From Sphingomonadaceae bacterium (lineage in GTDB: Bacteria > Pseudomonadota > Alphaproteobacteria > Sphingomonadales > Sphingomonadaceae): 6,636 bases of DNA. Under the pieces are notes generated by a model. The model was given only the letters and a program-made list of their open reading frames with translations, searched no databases and had not been told where the DNA came from. This document shows, piece by piece, positions 1-5,540 of the stretch; the stretch's first letter is position 1, and each line of letters opens with the position of its first letter. The position numbers and the translations under genes are program-made. The stretch covers positions 1 to 6,636 of the forward strand of contig JACFNY010000116.1 in assembly GCA_019454625.1 (NCBI GenBank), given 5' to 3'.

Positions 1-1402
1 CGGGCAGCGCGGCGCAGCCCGTGCGGTTGTCGGTCAGGCCGAAGCGCAGGTCCTCGTCGCTGTAACGAAGCCCCGCCGTCAGCGTCAGCGCCGGGCCCGC
101 GTTCACGTCCACCTGCGCGTAGGCGGATTTCGATTTCGTCTCGGTCGTCACGCGGCGGTCGGCGACGAGGCTCGCGATGCCGGTCGTCGGCGTGAGGATG
201 TCGGCGAGGTCGCTGTCGCCGTCTTCCTCGGCGTAGGAGAGGCCTGCGACGTAATTCACGAAGTCGCCCGCGAGCGCGCCGCTCAGGCGCAGCTCCTGCG
301 AGAACTGCCTGAAGTGCGTGTCGCCGAGGATCGTGTAGCCGCCGTACACGTCGCCGCGGGCGGCGGGCGCGGGGTCCGCGATCGTCGGCGCGTCGCGGCC
401 GTCGCGAAGGTCGATGCCGTACTGGCGCTTGGTGTCGACATAGCCGGTGATCGCCTCAAGGGTGACGGCTTCGCCCGGCGTCCACGCGATGCGCGAGGTC
501 GCGAGATAGGTTTTCGCCGCGTTTTCGAAGCCGAAGGACGCCTTGCGTCCGCTCACGCCGAGCGGGCCGAAATGGTTCGGGCCCGCCGTCTCGGCGTAGC
601 CGGTGGAGGCGAAGCGGCCCTTGCAGCCCGTGGGCGCGGCCGGGTCGCATTCGAAATCGGGCGCATAGAGCGCCGTGCTCTCCATGCGCGCGAACGTGCC
701 CGTCCACGTCAGCGTGTCGGCGAGTTTCCAGTGCGCGGCGGCGCGCACGCCCCAGCCGTCGTCCTCGTTCAGCCGGTCCCCGGTCGCGCCGTTCCGCACG
801 GAACCGTTCGATTCGCGCCAGTAGCCGGAAAGGCCGAGCGAGAAGCGCTCGCCGACCGGCACGTCGAGCGCGGCGCGGAACTGGTAGGTGCCGAAGCGTC
901 CCCAGGCGCCGTCGATATAGCCGCTCGTGCGGTCGCCCGGCGTGCGGTTCACGATGTGCAGCGCGCCGCCGCTGGTGTCGCGGCCGTGGAGCGGCCCCTG
1001 CGGACCGCGCAGGACTTCTATGCGGTCGATGTCGAAGAAGCCGTAGTCGGTCGCCGCGCCGCGCCCCACGTAAACGCCGTCGATGAACGTGCCGACGCCG
1101 CCCGACCCGCGGATGACGTAGGCGTTGTCGCTGCCGAAGCCCGGCACGTGCGCCGCGACCACGTTCGGGATGCCGCGCAAGGCGTCCAGCGGCGTGTCGA
1201 TGCCGCGCGCCTCGATCTCGCCGGAAAGCAGCGCGGTCACGGCGAGCGGCACGGTCTCGATGGGCTGCGGGCGGAGCTGCGCGGTGACGACGATCTCCGG
1301 CAGCGCGGAGCTTGCCGCCTCCGCTTCCGCCATTGCAGGTGCGGCCGCCGCGGCGATCGCGGCGATGGCGCAGCTTCCGTGCAACAGCGAACGTCCTGAC
1401 AT
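1..1402 (-). CDS. TonB-dependent outer-membrane receptor, N-terminal part (runs off left edge)
   Basis: Outer-membrane beta-barrel receptor for TonB-energised uptake; the ligand (siderophore, saccharide or other) cannot be told from sequence. An unbroken frame of 467 codons runs from ATG at 1402 to the window edge, so the C-terminal barrel is missing. Residues 1-25 form a signal peptide with an Ala-rich core ending APAMA. A TonB box, EIVVTAQ, lies at 36-42. The plug domain follows: IPNVV at 78-82, FIDGVYVGR at 106-114, and the family hallmark IEVLRGPQG at 128-136 continuing as a variant of the usual LYGRNTTGGAINIV. Early barrel strands follow from about residue 160. Between the conserved RG (98-99) and VGTFIDG (103-109) the plug is about ten residues shorter than related receptors as I recall them. 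A good ribosome site precedes the ATG. The gene lies downstream of the PHA-system gene on the same strand, 79 bases away, so co-transcription is possible. Family call secure; substrate unknown. Confidence 0.95.
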   Translation of the reverse strand, partial: MSGRSLLHGSCAIAAIAAAAAPAMAEAEAASSALPEIVVTAQLRPQPIETVPLAVTALLSGEIEARGIDTPLDALRGIPNVVAAHVPGFGSDNAYVIRGSGGVGTFIDGVYVGRGAATDYGFFDIDRIEVLRGPQGPLHGRDTSGGALHIVNRTPGDRTSGYIDGAWGRFGTYQFRAALDVPVGERFSLGLSGYWRESNGSVRNGATGDRLNEDDGWGVRAAAHWKLADTLTWTGTFARMESTALYAPDFECDPAAPTGCKGRFASTGYAETAGPNHFGPLGVSGRKASFGFENAAKTYLATSRIAWTPGEAVTLEAITGYVDTKRQYGIDLRDGRDAPTIADPAPAARGDVYGGYTILGDTHFRQFSQELRLSGALAGDFVNYVAGLSYAEEDGDSDLADILTPTTGIASLVADRRVTTETKSKSAYAQVDVNAGPALTLTAGLRYSDEDLRFGLTDNRTGCAALP

Positions 1403-1408
1403 ACGCGA

Positions 1409-1416
1409 CCTTTCCT
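1409..1416 (-). promoter_or_regulatory. Ribosome binding site of the TonB-dependent receptor
   Basis: Reading the minus strand, AGGAAAGG lies six bases before the ATG at 1402, which fixes the receptor start. The rest of the 79-base gap up to the preceding stop codon shows no convincing -35/-10 pair and no T-tailed hairpin, so the receptor may be read from the promoter of the gene before it. Confidence 0.7.
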
Positions 1417-1481
1417 GAAAACAAGACCTTGCCTCTTGCCTTCCCGCGCGGCGGTTCGCAAGCGATGTGCGACGGCCGCCT

Positions 1482-1799
1482 TCAGGGCGTGCGCTTGTCC
1501 GTCAGAAGCTCGGCCGTGCGCTTGCGGAAGATGCCGGCGATCTTCTCGCCGAACAGGCCGAGAAGGCCGGGCAGCGCCAGTTCGATGCGCACATGATCGT
1601 CGCCGACATCGAGGTTCGCGGCCGTCACCTGCCCCAGCGCCGTCACCTCGATCACCAGCCGGTCGCCCTGCCACGCCTTGCCGATGCGCGAGGCGAACGG
1701 CATTGCCCGGTCGAGATCGCCTAGCCCGGCGTCCATGCGGCGGCGCGCCTCGGCCCGGCCGAGGCGGTGCGGAATGTCGAAGCGGACGGGCCGGGCCAT
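1482..1799 (-). CDS. Polyhydroxyalkanoic acid system family protein (PHA_gran_rgn type)
   Basis: Small soluble protein of 105 residues, the usual size for this family, which takes its name from occurrence near polyhydroxyalkanoate granule genes in some bacteria. The biochemical role is not established. The hallmark N-terminus is present: FDIPHRLGRAEARRRMD at residues 7-23, followed by an alternating beta-rich stretch (RLVIEVTALGQVTAANLDV at 47-65, then HVRIELALPGLLGLF at 69-83) and a basic C-terminal helix (KIAGIFRKRTAELL at 86-99). No signal peptide or membrane segment. The start is chosen because family members begin only a few residues before the DIPH motif. No Shine-Dalgarno sequence lies in front of it, and a candidate promoter places transcription initiation at or next to the ATG. 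No PHA synthase, depolymerase or phasin gene is in the window, so a granule role here is only by family name. Confidence 0.85.
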   Translation of the reverse strand: MARPVRFDIPHRLGRAEARRRMDAGLGDLDRAMPFASRIGKAWQGDRLVIEVTALGQVTAANLDVGDDHVRIELALPGLLGLFGEKIAGIFRKRTAELLTDKRTP

Positions 1800-1806
1800 G
1801 CGCGAA

Positions 1807-1834
1807 AGTCTAGCGGACTGTCTTGATCGTGCAA
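1807..1834 (-). promoter_or_regulatory. Candidate sigma-70 type promoter for the PHA-system gene
   Basis: On the minus strand TTGCAC (1834-1829) and TAGACT (1812-1807) are separated by 16 bases; they match the -35 and -10 consensus at 4 of 6 positions each. Initiation about seven bases after the -10 box would fall at 1800-1799, on or beside the ATG, giving a leaderless message. This agrees with the lack of any ribosome-site purine run in the seven-base stretch between the -10 box and the ATG. The -35 box lies inside the inverted repeat at 1816-1841. Judged by eye only. Confidence 0.45.
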
Positions 1835-1841
1835 GACAGTC
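1816..1841. repeat. Perfect 10-bp inverted repeat with 6-base centre; likely operator, possibly a terminator stem
   Basis: GACTGTCTTG (1816-1825), centre ATCGTG, CAAGACAGTC (1832-1841): ten of ten bases pair. Its right end overlaps the TGA stop of the methyltransferase gene (1842-1840), and it covers the -35 box and most of the spacer of the candidate promoter for the PHA-system gene. No T-run follows it in either direction, so an intrinsic terminator is less likely than a dimeric repressor site, for example of the TetR type. No regulator gene for it is visible in the window. Confidence 0.6.
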
Positions 1842-2424
1842 AGGCGGCGCGACGGATTCTGTAGACGGTGGCGGGCGGCAGGTTGCGCCAGACGCGGCCG
1901 ACGGGCTCGGCGGCGAGGCCCAGCGCGGCGAGGCCGCCGCGCCCCAGCGGCGCGCGGGGTCCGTAGGTGAACTGGTAGAGCGCGCCGTCCTCCGCGAGCC
2001 GTGCGAAGATCGCCTCGAGGATGCGGCGGCGCAGTGCGGGCGGGAAGTTGAGCAGCGGCAGGCCGCTCACCGCGTCTGCATAGCGCCGGTCCGCGAGCGG
2101 GCCGCCCGCGCCGAGCGCGTCTTCCGCGCGGCCCTCGACGATCTCGTCGGCCTCCACCGCGGTCAGCGCTTCCGGGGCCACCCCGTGCGCCAGCAGCGCC
2201 GCGGTGAACACGCCGGTTCCCGCGCCGACCTCCAGCACCGGGCCGCGCGCCGGGTCGATGCCGGAGACGATCCTGCGCGCGAGCGCCTTTCCGCTCGGCG
2301 CGACCGCGCCCACCATGCGCGCGTTCCGCAGCCGCGCAAGGAAGCGCAGCGCGTCCTCGGATTCGCTTTGCAACCGCCGCCGCGACTGGCGCACGCGCTC
2401 GACGACGGAACGGCCGGAGACCAT
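1840..2424 (-). CDS. PmtA-like class I SAM-dependent methyltransferase (phospholipid N-methyltransferase family)
   Basis: Predicted S-adenosylmethionine-dependent methyltransferase of 194 residues, resembling the Rhodobacter-type phosphatidylethanolamine N-methyltransferases that make phosphatidylcholine. A basic, probably helical N-terminus (1-35) precedes MVGAVAPSGKALAR at 37-50, typical of PmtA-like proteins. SAM motif I is VLEVGAGTGVF at 63-73, the ribose-binding acidic residue is E91, the motif IV region is SGLPLLNFP at 120-128, followed by YQFTYGP at 150-156 and VWRNLPPA at 178-185. From E91 to EGRAED (97-102) only a few residues remain where relatives usually have a helix of roughly fifteen more, an apparent in-frame deletion in the SAM fold. 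The ATG overlaps the VOC stop (TGATG), so translation is coupled; longer in-frame starts lie inside the VOC gene. The lipid substrate is unproved; a related small-molecule or protein substrate is possible. Confidence 0.85.
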   Translation of the reverse strand: MVSGRSVVERVRQSRRRLQSESEDALRFLARLRNARMVGAVAPSGKALARRIVSGIDPARGPVLEVGAGTGVFTAALLAHGVAPEALTAVEADEIVEGRAEDALGAGGPLADRRYADAVSGLPLLNFPPALRRRILEAIFARLAEDGALYQFTYGPRAPLGRGGLAALGLAAEPVGRVWRNLPPATVYRIRRAA

Positions 2425-3335
2425 CAGAGCGTGTCGCCCCCCACCTCGATCAGCTCGATCAGCTCGCCCGCCGCCCCGCGCGTGCAGGCCGTCCGCCGTC
2501 CGGCGTAGAGCGGCCCGCCCATCGCCTCCGGCGGCGCGATCAGCGGCGCGCGGATCGCGTTCAGCGAGCGGACCGCGAGGCTCACCATCGCGTTGCCGGG
2601 CGGCAGGTAGCCGAGCAGCTGCTTGCGCTGGGTGGTCCCGGGCGGGAACTGGTCGATCTCGCACACGGGCATCCGGCCGACGCTGATCACCGTCGCCTCG
2701 CTCTCGGTTTCGGGCGGCAGGCCGAACGCGGCGTTGATGACCGGGTAGGGCAGGCGGAAGGTGCCGCCCTCGGAAAAGCCGAGCGCATCGACGTGGAAGC
2801 GCACGGCGGCGGCGCGGTCGGCGGCGGCCAGCATGGCGACCGTGATGCGGTCGACGTCCGCGACCGTGCGCGGGAATTCGAGGTCGCGCAGCGTGTCGTT
2901 CGCGCCGTTGAAGAACAGCACCTCGCCCGCGCGCCCGGTCGCCTCGATCGGCGTCCAGCCCGCGCTCCCCGGCGCGCGCTCGGGCGGCGTCAGGACGCGG
3001 ATCGGGCTGCCGTGCAGCCGGTCGTTGAGCGAAGGCACGTCGCGCACGCTCAGCTCATAGCCGACCCAGCCGTAGGTCCGCATCGGGAGATAGGCGAGGA
3101 CTGCCGGCTGTTCGACGAGCCGAACGAAGCCGGTGCCGCCGCCGCCGGGCGGCGCCAGCAGCGCCGTGCGCGCGCCGAGCGTCTTCAGCGCGCCCCAGCC
3201 GTTCGCCAGCTCGATCGGCACCTTGCCCGTCTCGACGCATTCGTAGCCGAGCAGCCCCGTCCAGTCGCCGAGCGACCCCTGGAAATCGGGCACCGAGATC
3301 GTGCCGCACTTGATGCGGCCGTGCGTGTCGAACAT
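2424..3335 (-). CDS. Two-domain VOC family (glyoxalase/dioxygenase-like) protein
   Basis: Cytosolic protein of 303 residues with two vicinal-oxygen-chelate modules, the fold of glyoxalase I, extradiol dioxygenases and related metalloenzymes. Module one spans about 8-155: it opens GTISVPDFQGSLGDWTGLLG (11-30), and GWVGYELSVRDVPSLNDRL (89-107) opens its second beta-alpha-beta unit, closing with VLFFNGANDTLRDLEF (139-154). Module two starts at VDRITVAMLAAADRAAAVRF (161-180) and continues HVDALGF, ending ELIELIEVGGDTL. At the first beta strand, where metal-dependent relatives carry His, this protein has Cys10 or Gly11, so ordinary metal chemistry is doubtful and the substrate unknown. The start is the first Met before the fold; longer in-frame readings cross the divergent DUF2238 gene and are rejected. 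Only a weak GGGG precedes the ATG. It heads a likely operon with the methyltransferase. Confidence 0.85.
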   Translation of the reverse strand: MFDTHGRIKCGTISVPDFQGSLGDWTGLLGYECVETGKVPIELANGWGALKTLGARTALLAPPGGGGTGFVRLVEQPAVLAYLPMRTYGWVGYELSVRDVPSLNDRLHGSPIRVLTPPERAPGSAGWTPIEATGRAGEVLFFNGANDTLRDLEFPRTVADVDRITVAMLAAADRAAAVRFHVDALGFSEGGTFRLPYPVINAAFGLPPETESEATVISVGRMPVCEIDQFPPGTTQRKQLLGYLPPGNAMVSLAVRSLNAIRAPLIAPPEAMGGPLYAGRRTACTRGAAGELIELIEVGGDTL

Positions 3336-3350
3336 GGCACCCCGACGCTT

Positions 3351-3372
3351 GCCGGCTGCGCCGGCTTTTTTT
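3351..3372 (+). terminator. Terminator-like hairpin with T-run in the divergent intergenic region
   Basis: GCCGGC (3351-3356), loop TGC, GCCGGC (3360-3365), then seven T (3366-3372): a textbook intrinsic terminator shape for plus-strand transcription. However, no plus-strand gene lies immediately upstream, only the 5' end of the minus-strand VOC gene. It may stop antisense transcription leaving that gene. Read on the minus strand, the same stem lies 15 bases before the VOC ATG and could instead be a 5' leader structure. Confidence 0.5.
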
Positions 3373-3413
3373 CTGTTTTTGACCCCCGCACGTTCCCGTG
3401 CAAGCTTTGTTTT

Positions 3414-3419
3414 TACAAT
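3414..3419 (+). promoter_or_regulatory. Possible -10 box for the DUF2238 gene
   Basis: TACAAT lies in an AT-rich pocket (3402-3420) unlike the rest of this GC-rich window and matches the sigma-70 -10 consensus at 5 of 6 positions. Initiation would be near 3426, leaving a leader of about 17 bases with no ribosome-site purine run before the ATG at 3444. No good -35 box sits at the right distance. A small inverted repeat, GCACG-TTCC-CGTGC (3388-3401), lies just upstream and could bind a regulator. The whole gap 3336-3443 must hold promoters for both divergent genes. Confidence 0.3.
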
Positions 3420-3443
3420 CGTCTGGCTTGATTCGCGCGCGGC

Positions 3444-4061
3444 ATGAACGCTTGCCTCCAGTATGGATTTTTCCGGGACCCGGCGCGCCGGCCGCTCGTG
3501 GTCGGCCTCGCGCTCTGGTGGGGCTGGCTCGCCGTCGCCCCCAGCTACCGGGAGGACTGGCTGCTCGAAAACCTGCTGGTGTTCGCGGGCGTGCCGGCGT
3601 TCGTCCTGCTCGATCGCCGCGTGGGCTTCTCGCGGCTGTCGACGCTGGCGGCGTTCCTGTTCCTCGCCGCCCATGTCTACGGCGCGCACTACACCTATTC
3701 GGAGGCGCCCTTCGGCTTCTGGCTTCGGGAGGTCGGCGGCACCGTCCGCAATCCCTACGACCGGCTCGTGCATTTCCTGTTCGGCCTGCTGCTCGCCCTG
3801 CCCATGCGGGAGACCGTGGCGCGCTACGGCGCGGCGGGCCGGGTGTGGACGCACCTGTCGGCGTGGATGTGGATCGCCGCGCTCTCCACGATCTACGAGC
3901 TGCTGGAATGGGCGGCGATGCTCGTCGTCGCGCCCGATCTCGGCATCGCCTATCTCGGCACGCAGGGCGACGTCTTCGACGCCCACAAGGACAGCGCGCT
4001 CGCGATCGCGGGCGCCGCCGTCACGCTCGCCGCGCATTTCCTGTTCGGGAGACGGACATGA
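3444..4061 (+). CDS. DUF2238 (YjdF-like) inner-membrane protein
   Basis: Multi-pass inner-membrane protein of 205 residues, of unknown biochemical function. Hydrophobic segments are visible at about 17-34, 39-57, 65-80, 107-121, 135-163 and 183-202, so roughly six spans. Family motifs are well kept: DWLLENLLVF (38-47), HVYGAHYTYSEAPFGFWL (77-94), NPYDRLVHFLFG (103-114), YELLEWAA (151-158) and LGTQGDVFDAHKD (171-183). The conserved charged and aromatic residues close to the membrane (His, Tyr, Glu, Asp) would suit a ligand or metal site, but none is known. The start is the first ATG after an in-frame TGA at 3429-3431 and gives the expected length; it has no clear Shine-Dalgarno sequence. The stop overlaps the next gene's start by four bases (ATGA), implying co-translation. 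It diverges from the VOC gene. Confidence 0.9.
   Translation: MNACLQYGFFRDPARRPLVVGLALWWGWLAVAPSYREDWLLENLLVFAGVPAFVLLDRRVGFSRLSTLAAFLFLAAHVYGAHYTYSEAPFGFWLREVGGTVRNPYDRLVHFLFGLLLALPMRETVARYGAAGRVWTHLSAWMWIAALSTIYELLEWAAMLVVAPDLGIAYLGTQGDVFDAHKDSALAIAGAAVTLAAHFLFGRRT
4047..4051 (+). promoter_or_regulatory. Ribosome binding site of the exported protein gene
   Basis: GGGAG lies six bases before the ATG at 4058 and inside the end of the DUF2238 gene. It decides the start in favour of 4058, the position that gives a clean signal peptide. Readings that open further upstream in this frame run antiparallel through other sequence and have no such site. Confidence 0.7.
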
Positions 4062-4687
4062 GGTTGATCGCCCCCCTGCTGCTCGTCGCCGCCACGCCCG
4101 CGCTTGCCGGCGTCGAGGGCGTCTACCGCCTCGAAGGCGTGCGTGAGGCCGCCTCGGGCCTCGAGCTCGCCGCCGACGGCCGCTTCCGCTACGGCCTCAG
4201 CTACGGCGCGCTCGACGAGGCAGGGGAGGGCCGCTGGGTCCGCGAGGGGAACCGCATCCTGCTCACCACCGAGCCCGCATGGACCCCGCCCGCCTTCGAG
4301 CCGGTCTCGGCGGCGCGCAGTGCCGAGTTCCCGCTGCGCGTGCAGGTGACGGGGCCGGACGGCAGCCGCATGAGCTGGCCCGTGGACGTGCTTCTGACCT
4401 ACGCGGACGGCACGGAGACCGAAGGCTATACACAGCCCTACGGCTATATTCCGGACCTTCCCGAAGGCGCGCGGATCACGGCGGTCAGGCTCGGCCTCGC
4501 CGTGTTCGGCTTCGTGTCGGACCCGTTCCCGGTCGACCTCGCCCGCGCCAACGACCTTACGTTCCGCCTCGTGCCCAACAGCCTCGGCCAGCCGCCGTTC
4601 AGGGACCAGCCGCTCGACATCGAAGGCGACGATCTCGTCATGCCGCGCGGCGACGCGCGCCTCACCTACCGCAAGACGTCCGAATAG
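4058..4687 (+). CDS. Exported (periplasmic) protein of unknown function
   Basis: I do not recognise a named family. The protein has 209 residues. A short Sec signal peptide is clear: MRLI, a hydrophobic core, then TPALA with probable cleavage after Ala17. With no Cys after the signal it should be soluble in the periplasm rather than a lipoprotein. The mature part looks beta-rich: YRLEGVREAASGLELAADGR (23-42), then FRYGLSYGALDEAGEGRWVR (43-62) and NRILLTTEP (65-73) form an antiparallel sheet pattern like small lipocalin-like or copy-number-of-strands domains, followed by a second domain from about 90 with YTQPYGYIPDLPEG (124-137) and LTYRKTSE at the end. There is no cysteine at all and no obvious catalytic motif. 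The ATGA overlap with the DUF2238 gene suggests the two act together at the inner membrane, for example as a membrane protein and its periplasmic partner. That pairing is inference. Confidence 0.85.
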   Translation: MRLIAPLLLVAATPALAGVEGVYRLEGVREAASGLELAADGRFRYGLSYGALDEAGEGRWVREGNRILLTTEPAWTPPAFEPVSAARSAEFPLRVQVTGPDGSRMSWPVDVLLTYADGTETEGYTQPYGYIPDLPEGARITAVRLGLAVFGFVSDPFPVDLARANDLTFRLVPNSLGQPPFRDQPLDIEGDDLVMPRGDARLTYRKTSE

Positions 4688-4704
4688 CGCCGCGCGGCTA
4701 TTCG
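4681..4704. terminator. Palindrome spanning both stop codons of convergent genes; possible bidirectional terminator
   Basis: CGAATAGC (4681-4688) pairs exactly with GCTATTCG (4697-4704) around an 8-base GC-rich centre. The stem contains the TAG stop of the exported-protein gene (4685-4687) and of the FNR-like gene (4700-4698). Both proteins end Ser-Glu-stop, which by itself creates much of the symmetry. No T-run follows on either strand, so efficient intrinsic termination is doubtful, but no other terminator serves these converging genes within the window. Confidence 0.4.
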
Positions 4705-5486
4705 CTGTCCATGATGGCTTTCAGCGACGCCGGTTTCAGGATGCGCAGGCCGCGGCGTCCCTCGGTGGCGATCACGCCCGCGTCCTTCAGCTTGCCGAGC
4801 TCGCGGCTCACCGTCTCGATGGTGAGGCCGAGCACGTCCGCCATCTCGGTGCGGGTGAGCGGAAGCTGGATCAGCTGGCCGACGCCGAGATCGGCGCCGC
4901 AGCCGGTCTGCGCCAGGCGCCGGTCGATGTCGATGAGCAGCCCGGCGAGCCGCGCGCCCGCGCTCTTGCGGCCGAGGAACAGCAGCCAGCGGCGGCTGCG
5001 CTCCAGCTCGCTCAGCGTGCGTTCGAGCAGCTGGCGCTCGAGCTGCACGTTCTCCTCCATCATGCGCTCGAACGGCGCGCGCGCGAAGATGCACACCTCG
5101 GCCTCGGTGAGCGCGGTGATGTCGTGGTCCACCGTGTCGGCGTAGGGCCGTCCGATGAAGTCGGCGGGGTAGAGCAGCCCCACGGTCTGCGCCTCGCCCG
5201 AGGGGGTCAGCGAGCTCAGCTTCAGCACGCCGCCCAGCACGTTCGCGCACAGGATGTTCTCGTCGCCCTCGAACTGGAGCGACTCGCCCGCGGCGAGCTT
5301 GCGCCTGCGCCCGAGGCGCGACATCTCGGTCAGCGCGGCATCGTCGAGCGTGCCGCACAGCGATCTGTCGCGAACGACGCAATCCTCGCAAACTTTCGTC
5401 AACCACCGCTCCATTTGCCGGACGTGATTCCGGTCGAGGCCCGCTTCTGCCCGCGTCTTTAGCATTATTCGCGGCGATACTTCCAC
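4698..5486 (-). CDS. FNR-type oxygen-sensing transcription regulator (Crp/Fnr family)
   Basis: Cytosolic dimeric activator/repressor expected to hold an oxygen-labile [4Fe-4S] cluster and control genes for low-oxygen growth. As read, 262 residues. Cluster cysteines are C33, C36 and C44 (CEDC then SLC, spacing C-x2-C-x7-C), with C132 (EVCIFARAPFE) at the place of E. coli FNR C122; C80 and C196 are extra. A cyclic-nucleotide-binding-like beta roll runs from about 60 to 140 (KLAAGESLQFEGD, GGVLKLSSLTPSG, GLLYPADFIGRP). A long dimer helix runs from 138 to 170. The helix-turn-helix, about 209-240, contains ETVSRELGKL (224-233), with the Glu-x-x-Ser-Arg that reads TTGAT half-sites in FNR. Start uncertain: the longest frame begins GTG at 5486 with AGG only one base away; ATG at 5465 (residue 8) and ATG at 5414 (residue 25) also lack good ribosome sites, and all keep every cluster cysteine. 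No FNR box is seen upstream. Confidence 0.92.
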   Translation of the reverse strand: MEVSPRIMLKTRAEAGLDRNHVRQMERWLTKVCEDCVVRDRSLCGTLDDAALTEMSRLGRRRKLAAGESLQFEGDENILCANVLGGVLKLSSLTPSGEAQTVGLLYPADFIGRPYADTVDHDITALTEAEVCIFARAPFERMMEENVQLERQLLERTLSELERSRRWLLFLGRKSAGARLAGLLIDIDRRLAQTGCGADLGVGQLIQLPLTRTEMADVLGLTIETVSRELGKLKDAGVIATEGRRGLRILKPASLKAIMDSE

Positions 5487-5497
5487 ACCTGCCGCTC

Positions 5498-5538
5498 GCC
5501 TGCGACCGATTGACCGGACGGACGGGCTGTTCGCAGGC
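5498..5538. repeat. 8-bp inverted repeat filling the gap between the crotonase and FNR-like genes
   Basis: GCCTGCGA (5498-5505) and TCGCAGGC (5531-5538) pair perfectly across a 25-base spacer that includes a CGGA-CGGA-CGGG run. It begins three bases after the crotonase TAA and ends twelve bases before the GTG start of the FNR-like gene on the minus strand. It could be a factor-assisted terminator, an RNA leader structure near the FNR start, or chance. There is no T-run. Confidence 0.35.
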
Positions 5539-5540
5539 CC

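Noticed and set aside
314..1424. Long plus- and minus-strand open frames over the receptor (314-1399 plus, 456-1424 minus, 1125-1418 plus).
   Set aside because: They are Arg/Ala-rich shadows of the receptor frame, which carries recognisable plug and TonB-box motifs and a ribosome site.
1822..1835. TTGATCGTGCAAGA as an FNR box.
   Set aside because: The right half matches ATCAA poorly. The true symmetry of this sequence is centred elsewhere, giving the 10-bp palindrome.
2425..2664. N-terminal extension of the methyltransferase into the VOC gene.
   Set aside because: The extra 80 residues have shadow-frame composition, and the TGATG junction supplies a natural start at 2424.
3428..3441. TTGAT before the DUF2238 gene as an FNR half-site.
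   Set aside because: The second half-site is GC-only with no match, and the position is downstream of the candidate -10 box.
2424..4037. A 537-codon minus-strand reading that would extend the VOC protein upstream across the DUF2238 gene.
   Set aside because: The extension is low-complexity and charged, lies antisense to a well-conserved membrane protein, and includes the intergenic region. The VOC fold begins at the Met encoded at 3335.
3398..4057. N-terminal extension of the exported protein back to 3398.
   Set aside because: It overlaps the DUF2238 frame entirely, has Arg/Pro/Ala-rich shadow composition, and would bury the clear signal peptide that begins at 4058.
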